From Hybos culiciformis (taxonomy: Eukaryota > Arthropoda > Insecta > Diptera > Hybotidae): a stretch of DNA of 64,000 nt. Each line of letters starts with the position of its first letter. Position 1 is the first letter of the stretch. The stretch spans positions 88,125,213 to 88,189,212 of the forward strand of contig OZ023274.1 in the NCBI GenBank assembly GCA_964007475.1, in the 5' to 3' direction. Shown here piece by piece: positions 47,568-60,130 of the stretch. Below the pieces are notes generated by a model. That model saw only the letters and a program-made list of their open reading frames with translations. It was not told the DNA's origin and searched no databases. A program made the translations under genes and the position numbers.

Positions 47568-50500
47568 TTAATTGTTTTTGGAAATACAATCTATGCCAAG
47601 CAAATTACAAAATTTTAAATGTTTAGTTTTTTGTAAAATTTTTGTAAAAACATCAGCGATCATTTCATCTGTGGGTACATATTGTAATTCAATTATTTTG
47701 TTTTGGTAAACTTCTCTGATAAAATGAACTTTAATATCTATATGCTTGCTACGGGAATGGTACACAGGATTCTTAACTAATTGTTGTGCGCTGAGATTAT
47801 CCCCATATAATTTTGTTGGACCATCTATAAGTTGCTTTAACCCAACCTCGCTGATAAGGTTACGTAAAAATTTTATTTCTTTGGTTGCTGCAGATAATGC
47901 CATGTATTCAGCTTCTGTGCTGCTCAAAGCTACTGTGGGTTGTTTCTTTGATTCCCATGTAATTGCTGCCCCTGCCAGAAAAAATGTGTAGCCCGTATAT
48001 GACTTCCTACAATCGCTGCCACCAGCCCAGTCAGCATCTGCATAGCCATACAACTTTCTACCAGTTTTTCTAAAAATAAGTTTATAATTAATTGTATTAT
48101 TTAGATATTTTAAAATATGTTTTGCTGCCGTAAGATGTTCAATATGTGGGTCTGTATTAAATTGAGCAATCTTATTAACTGAATGGCATATATCTGGCCT
48201 TGTTGAAAGACCTAGGTACATTAATGAACCAACAAGTGATTGATATATTGTTTTATCAACTTTAACACAGTTGCTGCAATCAGAACATTTTCTAAATTTC
48301 ATTCCTGGATCCAGTGGGGTACTGCATTTTTTCGAATTTTCCATATCGTATTTCATCAATAAGTTTTTTATAAATTGGGATTGGCAAACTTCAATTTTAT
48401 CTTTTAAATTTTTAACTTCCATACTTAGAAAATAATCTATAATTCCTTTGTCAATTACATCAAAATGAAGTGAAATTTGATTCTTAATGAAAAATAAAAA
48501 TTTTTCAGACGATGAACCTATAATCATGTCGTCAACATATACCCCCACAATGCAAAAATTTTTATTGGCGTTTATAACATAAAGGCAATTATCAGAATAA
48601 CATCTCGAAAAACCTATTGATTGCAATACTTTATCTAATTTTTCATTCCATTTTCTTCCTGACTGCTTAAGACCATATAATCCTTTTTTTAATTTACAAA
48701 CTAAATTTGGATAATCTAAATTAACAAAACTTTCTGGTTGCACCATATAAATATCTTCATCAAGATCTCCATTTAAATATGCGCATGTTACATCCATTTG
48801 ATGAACAACCAAGTTACATTCGGCCGCTAATGCCAAAATCAATCTTATCGTTGAATACCTTATGACAGGAGAAAAAGTTTCAGTATAGTTGACACCATGA
48901 CGTTGGCTGCACCCTTTTGCCACAAGTCGTGCTTTGTATCTTTCAATATTGCCCTCTTTGTCCCGTTTTATGTTAAACACCCATCTAGATTTAATAGGTT
49001 TTTGGCCATTGGGCATTTCAACTAGATCCCAGGTTTTATTTTTAATTAAAGATTTGTATTCATCAGCCATAGCAATTTTCCATTTTTGACAATCAGGTCG
49101 CTGCATTGCTTCTTGGACTGTCATTGGATTTTGAGTATTTTCGTGTTGACAAACCAGATTGATTGATGCTGAACTTTTTATTTTCTTTGGTCTTCCTCTT
49201 TTACCAGTTCTCAATAATCTCGGTCTACCACCAACATTAATTGCATTTTCATCTGAAGTTTCAGCATCAGTTTCACTTGAAATTTCATAAAAACTTATTT
49301 CCTTTTCAATTTCATTACTAACATTTTCATTTGAAATTTCATTATTAACCTTTTCATTTAAAATTTCATTATTAACATTTTCATTTAAAATTTCATTATT
49401 AACATTTTCTTCAATATTTTCGTTTTCAATTACATTTTTACTTGAAAACTCTTGGGAAACTTCATTATCATCATTACCATTTTCTGAATCACCAATTTTG
49501 TTGTTTTTTATTTCATTAATTTCTATATTAATAGAATCATTTTTATCAATAAAAACGCATTCATTGTGATTTTCAGATGATGAAAACCCACCAGGTTTTT
49601 CAATGAATTTCACATCTCGACTTTTGTGTATTTTCCTTGTTGCAGGTTCATATAATCGGTAAGCTTTTGATTCGGCTGAATAGCCCACCATCAAACATTC
49701 GATGCCTCTTGCTTTAAATTTTGATTTACCTGGCCGCTTGTCCAACATTACTGCCTGGCACCCGAAAATTTTGAAATATGAGACATTTGGTTGAATCGCG
49801 CTCCACATTTCAAATGGTGTTTTGGTTCCTAGGATTTTTGTCGGTGACCTATTTCGAATATACACTGCAGTGTTAACTGCCTCTGCCCAAAGCGACTCTG
49901 GCAATTTTGAATTTAAGAGCATAGTTCGTGCCATTTCTACAATTGTTCGATTAGCTCTTTCAGCTACGCCATTTTGCTGAGGTGTGTATTGAACTGTAAG
50001 CTGACGAGTAATACCATGATCATTTAAATATTTAGAGAATTCATTTGAAAGATATTCGGTTCCATTATCTGTTCTCAATATCTTAATTTTTTCTTCGGTT
50101 TCATTTTCTACAGCTGCTTTGAATTCCTTGAAACAGTCAAATATTTCACTTTTATTTCTTAAAAAATAAACAAAAAATTTTCTTGAAAAATCATCAATAA
50201 AAAGTGCATAATATTTAGAACCACCAAGTGATGTTGTTTTCATTGGGCCACACAAGTCACTGTGAATAATTTCTAATCTTTTTTTAGAACGTGATATTGA
50301 CGAGGTGAAGGGAAAGGAGCTTATTTTACTTTTCATGCATATTTCACATGATAATGGTTTATTTTCATTTTTTAAAGTTAGTCCTCTAACCATTTTATTT
50401 TTATTTAAAAATTGCAAACTTTGCATGTTCAAATGGCCATATCTTTCATGCCATATATTAAATTCTTCATTTTTTAGGCTAAAAAGTTTTTTATTTTCTA

Positions 50501-51629
50501 ATTTAAATATGTATAAATTATTTACCTTTTCAGCAACCATCAATTTAATACCTTTTTCATCCTTTATTATAGCATTAGAATTATTAAATTGTACAGAACA
50601 ATTGTTTTCTGCTGCCTTGCTTATTGAAATGAAATTTGATACCAATGATGGGACATATAAAACATCTTGTAAAATTATTTTGCTGAATTCAGTTTCGATT
50701 TCGACTTTTCCTATTCCCTCGGATTGTACGTAACTTTCATTTGCCAGTTCTATTTTTTCAACATGTTTAACTATTTCACTAAATAATTTCATATCACAAC
50801 ACATATGAGTCGTTGCGCCAGTGTCAAAAATCCAGTTGTTTTTATTTTTGTTAACTACAGAAAAAATTTTTGAATTGCACAAAGCAAAACTTTTTGTATG
50901 TGTTTTATTTTCTCTACAGTTAGCAGCATAATGCCCTTTTTTGTGGCAAATATAACATTTTCCTTTAATTTTATTTGAAGATGTACTTTCATTTGATTTT
51001 TGACCTGACTTGTTGAATTTTTTGCCATTTTTCATCAAAAAAGCAGATTCTGTTTCGCTACCTTTTACCTCCCCTTCACGTCTTCGGCCCTCTTCGAACA
51101 ATTTTGTTTTTAACAAATCTAAAGTAGGTAAAGAATCTCTTGATTCTATCGCTATCACAAAATTTTCATACGATTTTGGTAAGCTGGCCAATAGCATAAT
51201 TTCAACTAATTCATCTTGCATTTCAATGTCCACTTCAATGATTTTTCCTAAAATTTCAAAAAAATTATTTAAATGATCAGGCATACTTGCATTTTCTTCC
51301 ATTTTCAAATTTATTAATTTTTTGAATAATGAAGCTTTTCTGGCCGGACCAGATGGACAATAAATTTCTTCAAGTTTTTTCCATGCTTCCTTAGCAGTCT
51401 TACAATTTTTTATATTGATTAGTTGGGTTGATTTTATACTTAATAAAATCGTCGCTAATGCTTTCGCATCTTTTGCTGTCCATATTAACAATTTGGCGGC
51501 ATCAGTTGGAGGTTCACCTATTATAAATTCCCACATATCAGAATGTATTAATATTGATTTCATTTGTATTCTCCATCCATCATAATTGGTTTCACCAAGT
51601 TTCTCAATTTGATACAGTGATGAAGACAT
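47568..51629 (-). CDS. Copia Gag-Pol polyprotein
   Basis: One ORF of 1353 codons, close to the 1409 of Drosophila copia. Order is Gag, PR, IN, RT, RNase H, which defines Ty1/copia. Gag (about 1-240) ends in the zinc knuckle C225-x2-C-x4-H-x4-C238. Protease: DTGA at 269-272. Integrase: H394, H399, C428, C431, then D458, D521 and E557 (35 residues between the last two). Reverse transcriptase: Asp 946 in VHQMDVTCAYLNGD and YVDD at 1031-1034. RNase H: D1198/D1200, E1239 in SSTEAEY, D1277. Between IN and RT is an acidic Asn/Glu-rich linker with a roughly 10-residue repeat (ENVNNEILN and variants, 741-775) and an AT-hook-like KRGRPKK at 810-816. The ATG at 51629 follows the leader by about 100 bp. 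No stop or frameshift is visible. Confidence 0.97.
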   Translation of the reverse strand: MSSSLYQIEKLGETNYDGWRIQMKSILIHSDMWEFIIGEPPTDAAKLLIWTAKDAKALATILLSIKSTQLINIKNCKTAKEAWKKLEEIYCPSGPARKASLFKKLINLKMEENASMPDHLNNFFEILGKIIEVDIEMQDELVEIMLLASLPKSYENFVIAIESRDSLPTLDLLKTKLFEEGRRREGEVKGSETESAFLMKNGKKFNKSGQKSNESTSSNKIKGKCYICHKKGHYAANCRENKTHTKSFALCNSKIFSVVNKNKNNWIFDTGATTHMCCDMKLFSEIVKHVEKIELANESYVQSEGIGKVEIETEFSKIILQDVLYVPSLVSNFISISKAAENNCSVQFNNSNAIIKDEKGIKLMVAEKVNNLYIFKLENKKLFSLKNEEFNIWHERYGHLNMQSLQFLNKNKMVRGLTLKNENKPLSCEICMKSKISSFPFTSSISRSKKRLEIIHSDLCGPMKTTSLGGSKYYALFIDDFSRKFFVYFLRNKSEIFDCFKEFKAAVENETEEKIKILRTDNGTEYLSNEFSKYLNDHGITRQLTVQYTPQQNGVAERANRTIVEMARTMLLNSKLPESLWAEAVNTAVYIRNRSPTKILGTKTPFEMWSAIQPNVSYFKIFGCQAVMLDKRPGKSKFKARGIECLMVGYSAESKAYRLYEPATRKIHKSRDVKFIEKPGGFSSSENHNECVFIDKNDSINIEINEIKNNKIGDSENGNDDNEVSQEFSSKNVIENENIEENVNNEILNENVNNEILNEKVNNEISNENVSNEIEKEISFYEISSETDAETSDENAINVGGRPRLLRTGKRGRPKKIKSSASINLVCQHENTQNPMTVQEAMQRPDCQKWKIAMADEYKSLIKNKTWDLVEMPNGQKPIKSRWVFNIKRDKEGNIERYKARLVAKGCSQRHGVNYTETFSPVIRYSTIRLILALAAECNLVVHQMDVTCAYLNGDLDEDIYMVQPESFVNLDYPNLVCKLKKGLYGLKQSGRKWNEKLDKVLQSIGFSRCYSDNCLYVINANKNFCIVGVYVDDMIIGSSSEKFLFFIKNQISLHFDVIDKGIIDYFLSMEVKNLKDKIEVCQSQFIKNLLMKYDMENSKKCSTPLDPGMKFRKCSDCSNCVKVDKTIYQSLVGSLMYLGLSTRPDICHSVNKIAQFNTDPHIEHLTAAKHILKYLNNTINYKLIFRKTGRKLYGYADADWAGGSDCRKSYTGYTFFLAGAAITWESKKQPTVALSSTEAEYMALSAATKEIKFLRNLISEVGLKQLIDGPTKLYGDNLSAQQLVKNPVYHSRSKHIDIKVHFIREVYQNKIIELQYVPTDEMIADVFTKILQKTKHLKFCNLLGIDCISKNN

Positions 51630-51733
51630 CTCGGTTCAAAATTTTATTTTATACTTAAAAAAATTTCTTTCGTACTATCAAAAAAAAAAAAAAAAAAAAA
51701 AAACGGATTTTTATTTTTTTTTTTACTTTTTAT

Positions 51734-51748
51734 ACTGGGCCCATAACC
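51734..51748 (-). other. Primer-binding site: half initiator tRNA-Met
   Basis: On the minus strand, GGTTATGGGCCCAGT starts two bases after the 5' LTR. It is complementary to the anticodon stem-loop region of initiator tRNA-Met (CTGGGCCCATAACC), as known for Drosophila copia. Confidence 0.93.
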
Positions 51749-51750
51749 TT

Positions 51751-51917
51751 TGTTAGCAGTAATAAAAATTTATACCTCTTAAATTAAAACCTATAAATGT
51801 AAAATTATCATTGAATTTTACATTTATAGGTTTTAATTTAAGAGGTATAAATTAAGAACAAAAAGAATCTAACATTAGTATTTCAATTTTAATTCATTAT
51901 AAATTCCATTTCTAATA
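51751..51917 (-). repeat. 5' LTR of copia (167 bp), rearranged
   Basis: It shares the outer parts TGTTAGCAGTAATAAAAA and ATTTTACATTTATAGG...TTCTAATA with the 3' LTR. The middle is replaced by an inverted copy of its own neighbouring sequence, giving a 40-bp perfect palindrome (separate entry). Confidence 0.92.
51767..51853. repeat. Snap-back palindrome in copia 5' LTR
   Basis: Arms 51767-51806 and 51814-51853 are perfect reverse complements (AATTTATACCTCTTAAATTA...), separated by the 7-base loop ATCATTG. In the 3' LTR only the right arm exists, preceded by CAATGAT, the complement of this loop. Confidence 0.93.
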
Positions 51918-54900
51918 AAGACATACCTACCTACAGAAAGAAATTTATTAATTAAAATTTAAATGAAAATCGATTCATATTCGATTTTTTTTTTTTTTGG
52001 AACTAAACAGTTTCAGTCCCTTTTGCGTTGTACTGGATAATAACTGAAAAATATAATAAAAAGTTTGAAATAATTAAATTTGTGGCAGTTTATATATACA
52101 TATATACAAAGAAATATTTAAAAAAAAAATTTAAGCGTAAATATTTCTATGATGTTATAAAATAAAAAAAAAATTTCCATAAAAACGTTTAGATGCAAAT
52201 TTTTATCTGAAAGAATCCAAAATAAAAAGTATACTTTCTTTTTTATGATAAATTGTATTTTATTCACATATAAACTCAAAATTCACCATTTTTTTTTTTG
52301 ATATTATAATCTAAAATTACCAATTATTTCACCCCAATTGATATTTGCACCCTTAATTTAACTGTTGAAAAAAAAAAAAGAAGGCAAAAAAAATTTGCTC
52401 AAAACTTTTCCCTCTCTTTTTTGCTACAAAAATTTTATAATAGCCAAAAAAAAAATATTTTTGCCACATTTCAACCCCAAAAAAATGTGCGTAAAAAATG
52501 AAAATATTTCAAGTTTTATTCATTGAACACGAAAAACAACCCTCAAAATATCCCTTCAAAAAAAAAATTTGTCAAAATTTATTTCTATGTATGTGGAAAG
52601 AATATATTTTGCATAAAAATAGGTATGTTTTATAATTTCTTTTTTCTTTTGAAAGTTGCCAAAAAAAAAAAAGAAAACAAACCTGAAAAGAAATTTGTAG
52701 AATAGTTTTTTACACATATCGATTCGTAACTGCTGTAAAAAGTTGTAAATTTTTTTTCAGCGTTCACACTAAAATCGCGAACTTTTTTTAATTGCTATCA
52801 AGGATTCTACAAATAGCATTAAAATAAATTTAGAACAAACATTAGATTTATATTATCCAAACATTTTGGTCTTCAATCTGAAACTCCAAAAATTACCATT
52901 TGACAGGCAATTGTATGTGTAATAAAATTATCGAATTTGCCTGTCGAAACATAATTTTTCCACTTTGACTTTTATCGTTGTAATGAAATATTTTCGACAT
53001 TTCATTGAAAATGCAAAGACAGTGCGAAATTTCTCTGTTTTGTTATTGTAGCAAAAGTTCCAACAATTTTATGCAGTTTATGCAGCGTCAATACTTTGAA
53101 TTTCGTCCCTTTGATGAATTAAAGTGTGATAAAAATGAGTTAAAATTAACAAACCACAATTGTTTAAAAAGTTATTTAATCTCCAGAAGGACTTCTGCTT
53201 AGCGATTCTTCCTAAAATCCTAATAGACTGACCTTTCGTATTTACACATGCCAATTATTTTCAATAAGCCGATTTTGATTTTATTGGAATGTTAAGGATT
53301 TTTGTGTTCTACGATATTACACAAAAGTTTACTTTCAATTCCTTTAAGTATTTCTTATTTTGGTCGAAATTTAATTTGGATCAATGTTTTGCTTGCATCT
53401 TTAAAAATGGAAATGATGAATAAGGTTTTGCTTTCTCTGATTTACAATGAAAAAGAGGGGTTGTTTTTATGATGCAATTTTTTTTATATTTCAATTTTGT
53501 ACATAAAGAAGACCTTTTTTTTTTTTGTTGTTATTATCCTTGCAAACAGGATTACATAATTTTTTTTTTTTATTTATATTGTGAGGGGTTAGCAGAAATA
53601 TTGAAATTGCAAAGTTTCGCACTATACTGAATAGAGGTTTGAAAATTCGAAGAATAGTGTTTTTATACAATTATTTACAATTATTTCATTCGCTAGCATT
53701 TTGTTGCAAATTTTTATGACTTTGCAATCATTTTGGATTTTATTTCTCTTCAACAATGTATTATTAGGGTTGCAAATTTTATTTTATTAAAAATTTATTT
53801 TATTGAAAATTACGTTAAAAATTACAATTTATTGGTTCGTTTTCGCAAAAATTTGAATAGGAGGATATTCTTTTTTAATAAAAATAGTTTTTGCAAATCA
53901 GAAGTATTATTTTAAGCTTATTCGTTTGGTAGATCGGGAGATGTCAAATAAATTATGATATTATCGCTTTTGTAAAAAAAATCTCAATTAGTTATTCTAA
54001 CCGTTATACATATAACGCCAATTAAAATATTGGAGACTTTAAATAATCAGGAGAAGTAGATTTCACATTTCACATTAATCAAAGTATTAGTAGTAGTTAA
54101 GAAATGTCAGAAACAAAGATGAAAGACAACCCAGAGATTATACAAATACTTGCTGTCTGTCTATAAAATCTCAAATAAATTATTAAAGTATTTTCATAAT
54201 AATTGTATAATTAATTTTGGAAAATACAGATATTCCCCGCTTTTTTCTTACTTAAGGAAATATAAAATCGTTTTCTTTTCTCATGAAATATCAATATTTA
54301 GATATTTTTTGCTGAACAAAAAAATATGTTTGTCAAAAAAAAACCGTTAGAATTTTACTAACCCTTTTTTAGAAATTGATTTTTGATAATTTGCATAAGA
54401 AATGTTAATAAGATTTTAAATTTGCATATCATGAAGAAAAATTTAGAAGAAAATTCTGAGGCGTAATATTGTAAACGAAGATTCAATACTTCTCGCGTTT
54501 CATATTGTAAATCTTTTAAAAATTTATTTTTTTTTCCTTAAATTCAGGGAATTGTTGGAAAATTATTGAAATTCAATGTATTTAATGTAAAGAATAAATT
54601 AAAACAGACCTAAAATTTATTAACTGTTGTCGAGCCTCTATTATATCTGTTGAAGCGAGTTTGCGACACCAATGATTGAGTCCTCAAGATTTTTGGCTCT
54701 AACAGTAGCAGGTCACACTATTTACATTATTCAAAACTCAAAACCTTTTCAACACATTTTGGAAAGATCAAAACTCTCAAGTGCAAGCTCGAATTCGTTT
54801 AAAAATTAGTAGACTTTGCTTTAATCTCATCATTGTTTTCAAGAAGTCACAAAATTTATATTTGAATTTTTGAAATAAAATATTAATTTTTAATCACAAT

Positions 54901-57900
54901 GCAATAAAATTTACATAAATATCGACTACGTAATATCAAAATTCTCACAGTTGTATAGCGGAAATTGAATTATGCTTATGGACCAATTTAAAATTAAGAT
55001 TTTTTTCTCACGATTTAAAACATCATAATACCTGATCCTGTTCACGTAAGAAGATAATTTGCATATTTATCTAAAAAAACAAAATATTTACATATTGCAA
55101 GGAAATGTGCAAAGAAAAGGTTTTGCGCATTTGAATATATTATGCAAGAGAATCCTGAAAAAAAATTAATGCAATCTTTTTTTTCTTTTTTTTTTGTTAT
55201 TTCAAGACAATAAGAAACCTTATGCTAATTTCTTAAAAGAAAATATATAAAAAATACAAAATATAAAATCGAAAGTAGTCCAGACAAGGACATAAAAAAA
55301 ATACATTTAGCACATTAAATATTTTTACAGTGTATAAATGTTAGTAAAACCATTTCGTAAAAAAATACTATTAAGCATTTTAAGAAATTTATTTTGTTTG
55401 TGTTTTTTTAATTAAGATAAATAATGCCGTATACACGGTTTGATCAAACATTTAGTTCGATTCTTGAACGCCTCTCAGCTATCAGCACTATAATAACGAA
55501 CTTATATTCTTTTAAGTTCAAACAATCATTCATAATTCCAAAAATTTGGAAACTGTCATTTAAAACAAATTAGTTCCATTAACTATATTTAAAATTAAGT
55601 TTTGTTGTCATTCTCCACAGGATCTTCTGCTTTCTTCAATTGTATTTGTATTTTGTATGTGTGCTAATATTATGTTTTTTGTGCCTTGTTTTGTTTCCTG
55701 AGGGAGAGTTAATTTCATTTTTATTAAGTTTAAGGGTTATGCGTATTCTCCAACTGAGTGATAAAATATAAGAAGAAACCGGAAATTTGCATATTTCAAT
55801 TTCACTTTTTTTTTTACCTACAAGCATATTATATTTAAGAAAAGGTAAATAAAAGTGCATTGATTCTAATTTTAGCATTATTAATTTTTTATGAATTTTA
55901 CATGAAAAAAAAAACTACTGAAAAGAAGGATGTGATGACACTCAGAGGAATTATATGTAAAATAGCAATGATGTTTTTTTTCTCACGAAATTATTGCATA
56001 ATTTACATATTTTAGTTCTCACGATAGATTTGGGCAACAGATATTTTTGGCAAAGATGCGCAAAAGGATTGCATATAAGAAAATATTGGAATTAATTAAT
56101 TTAATTTATATGTATGTTAAGCAACTATGAATTTCGGAAAGTCAATAAAAAACTGAATAAAAAAAATGATTTACTAAGAATAAAATAAAATGCAAATTAA
56201 TAAAAAAATTGGCATCGAAGGGCGAACGATTAACAATTTTTTTTTTCCAGCTGTCATTTCATTTAGAAAATAGGGAATTTTATGTAATTTTATTCAAATT
56301 GATCTTGCAAGTCATAATTATAATTTTTCTTTACATATATATGTACACAAAATATTATGAAAGACGAAAGCTGATTATTAATTAAATTTTAATTTTAAGT
56401 ACAGGTCAACGTTACATCTTTATAAGATATAAACAAGCTTAACTTTAATTTAACCAATTCATTTGGAAAAAAAAATGTTCAAACATTTGGCAATTTTGAT
56501 TAATTGAAAACAGCAATATACTTAATATAAAAATATGTGTAAAACCATAAACTTTCTATTTTCTTAATTTTTGTTTGTGTATAAAATCAAACTATTAGTG
56601 GTTATATTTTATAATTTTTAAGAATAATTTTGATTGTTTGAAAATGAATCATAAAATTTTTATAATTAATTACTTTAATATTTTTATCATTAAGTTAATA
56701 TGAACTACTCATTTTGGCTTAAATTAATCAAATTTGAAAAAAAATATAAAAATTGTAAATTTGTGGCATACACATACAATGAATACATTTTTTAAAACGA
56801 ATAAAATAATCAAAAATAAAAATAGTGCAATTAAAAAAAATTTATACATATATATTTTATGAGAAGGCATTGTGAATTTTGACAAAACGAGAAGGTTCGA
56901 ATCGAATATGGATTTCTTGGCTTAAGAGGGAAAACATTTAAAGAATAATCTTTAGATATTACGAGTCAAGCAAAATAAAAATAATCAATTTCTTTTATTA
57001 AAAGTTTATTAATTCTGTGATAAATTTTTTCCATTAGTGCGACAATCATCCTTAATTTACCATTAATATTATAAATATACAACTTACGAATTTTCATAAA
57101 AATACCAATATTCCTTTCACTCTTCGGTTGTGCGTTAAAAAAAAAACAAAAAATAAAATAATAAAAACAACTTACGCAACTTATTAGCGCATAATGGAAA
57201 AATAAATTATTTTTCGTACCTATATAACAAAAAACCCTATGAATTTTTATGAGGCTAAATTTTTAACTTTAGGTTTTATTATTTTTGTATGCAATAATGT
57301 GTGCGCGTTAATAGAATTTAATGTCGCTGTTTTTTTTATTTTTTATTTTTTTTTTGTTATAAGGTCATTGGCGCAAGTTTAAATAAATGAAAATAATTTA
57401 TCTCTTCAACCCAAAAATTTGCTAAATATTCTCGAGGTCTCTTAACAGAAAACTTAGAATTGAAAGTTTTTAAAAATCGTTTCACAAATTTTATTATAAG
57501 CATATATTTACATTTGTTTTAATATTTTTAAAGCTATAATATAATATTAGCAGATCAATGACATAACGCCTTTGTTAAAACTCTACGATCGATCTTGAAA
57601 AATAATTAATTTTCTTCTTGAACCTGTATCCAAACTATTGAAATATAATTTTGCAGTAATTCGCTCTACGATGCGACCCAAAGTATTTTCTGATTTTATA
57701 CTAATTAGAGAAAAATTCTTCCCCTTTCGACTATATTATGTACATTTCATATAAGATAATCAAAGTTATTGTGTTTAGTTTCAAAATAAGAAAAAAATAT
57801 GTTTACTTTTGAATTCAAAATAAAATTAAAAAAAAATTTTAAAACCTTTTAATAGGCATACCATCATATTATTTTTTAAATATATAACTATATAATACAT

Positions 57901-58880
57901 TGACATAAATTACTATTATTTTTATTGACAATAACAATAATAAGACAAATATTATCGATGCCCGCCGTCGTATTACAAATTACAAGATAACAAAAAAAAA
58001 TAATCATTAAAATTAATGTAATGAACTTGCAAATCAACAAAAACAAAATATTCAATGTTTTTTTGCATTCATTTAAGCATAAATACAATAAATAAATAAT
58101 ATATGTAAATAAGTAATTATTTCAATAATATATGTATAATAAATTCGAAGGGCATTTATGTATTTAAAACCGGTATAGAATTGCAGAAAAGTATCTTTTA
58201 TTTCGGCAAAAAAAAAATATGTACTCATACTATATTAGGATAGTAATAGTACATGACATTTTCTTTTAGAAGTGATATCTGTGTGATCATATGGCATCAA
58301 CATTAACTTACTTTTATGCTGTACAGAATCATAATTTGTATTCATTCGTCTGTGTATAAATTCTAATAACTTTATGGATAAATATTTTGAAATGTAAATT
58401 TATATTTTCATTATTGAACTTTAATTATTAATAAAAAAAAATATTTTCTTTTATTTTACATACTTTTAATTTGTTTTGTAAACTAGTTTTTTAGCTTGAG
58501 GAGGACAAAAAATTTAATTATGTATAAACTAGTACTGTTGCCACAAAAAAAAACCATGAGCATATACCACAATAACGCATTTAGATACTTGTGTAAGCTT
58601 TTGCTTTCAAATGACGGTGAAATTTTTTCCTTATCTTTGGGTGAACATTAAGCCACTAAGTACATTTTCTCTTTTTTGGCTTTATCAAAATGACATCAAA
58701 ATTATAATTCCAAATAATAAAATATAAAATATAAATAATAAAATATCTTCTTTTTTTTACCCCGACAAAGTAGACAAATTTTATTGAAGTTTTAATCTCT
58801 TAATCCATGTTAGCATTCAGCCAAATTATTTAGTCGAGTAATTTAATAATTTAGCGGTCTGAACAACAACATTTTAGTAC

Positions 58881-58907
58881 AGTAGTTTAGTAAGCGACTA
58901 AACTACT
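58881..58907. repeat. 11-bp-arm hairpin with nearby 22-bp tandem copies
   Basis: AGTAGTTTAGT - AAGCG - ACTAAACTACT. About 35 bp downstream, TTCGGGCAAGTGGAAACTTA is followed by the variant TTCGGGCGAGTAGAAGCTTA. It may be a small MITE relic. Confidence 0.55.
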
Positions 58908-60130
58908 TGACTAAATACTGAATTCATTTAACTGTATTTTTTCGGGCAAGTGGAAACTTATTCGGGCGAGTAGAAGCTTATTCACCTTGTAACGTTGCCT
59001 ATTTATTATGCAAATACACTAAATACTAATGTACTATGTATAATTTAGTATACTCTAAAATTCGAACATTTTTTGGTGAGCTGATACCGGCTCAGTCACA
59101 TATGAACACTTGATTAAATTACTTGGCTTCATATGCAAATAAGACTTTAAATTTTGTATGGACATTAGAAATCGAACAGTTCAACTTTGAGTCAAATATC
59201 ATAAGACATCCAATTTAGTTGAAGACGCATTTTAATGTAAATTTGGATTTTGATTCTTCGGACTAAAAATTTTTTATACATTTTTTTATTTTAGGGAATT
59301 TCATGGTAAAATTATCTTTTATTCGTAAAGTTAACAACTTAAAAGTCAACAACAACTTGAAACGAAAGTAGCAATCAAAAATGAATTTCTTATAAAAAAA
59401 AAAAAAAAAAATGCCCAACCCAAAAATTTTAAGGCAATCTAAAAAAAAAAAAATTAATGAAATGTGAAAAACGCACAACAGAACAGACGACGAAAATTCA
59501 ATACTTTATTATAATTTTTTTTTTGGTGAAAAAATTACATTTTTATAATAATGCTGCCGAGAGTCTGAATTACAAAAAAAAAAAAAATAAATTCCTAAAC
59601 TTATAAAATTTTATGCGATGCTGTACGATCTCATCCGAATTGTTTTTCTTTAATAAATTTCTTTCGTGAATATACTATATTTTTATCTTTTTCTAATGCA
59701 TTTTTTTTTAACATAAAATCTATATGTTTTATTTTATGCTTCATTTATTTTTTCCTTCTCCATATCCGTTAAAAGGGTACATTAGGTTTCTAAGAATTTT
59801 TTTTAAAAATTATGACCATCACACTGGTCATAATTTACACAATTGTAAAGGGGAGTTGTTTTTGTTATTATTATTTAAAAGACTGACGAAGCTTATCCTC
59901 TTTGATCCAGATAAAATTGTTAGATATACGGTCAACATGGGTCAAGTGGGAAAATGATAAGGCGTTTGAGGAAAACCAACGTGAAATCGCATTTAGAACT
60001 AACTATCAAGAATTATGATTTTACCATTTAAGCTGCAATATTCTTGTTTATAGAATTTTTTCAATTATATAGCAGTTGTGTTTGGATTGAAAATGATAAG
60101 GAGAATTTTAGAATTTTAAGCTGTTTTACA

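Larger units (their letters stand above)
47361..51917 (-). mobile_element. Complete Ty1/copia LTR retrotransposon
   Basis: The 5' LTR is at the right (51751-51917) and the 3' LTR at the left (47361-47543). The target duplication is AAGAC (47356-47360 and 51918-51922). The primer site for a half initiator tRNA-Met, the polypurine tract and a single intact 1353-codon ORF are all present. Total length is 4557 bp, with short LTRs for the family. It has every part needed for autonomous retrotransposition, so it is probably young, although the two LTRs differ in a large internal block. Confidence 0.95.

Noticed and set aside
50305..51276. Plus-strand frames of 88-142 codons opposite the copia ORF
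   Set aside because: Antisense shadows of an intact, motif-rich ORF; no start context or protein family seen.
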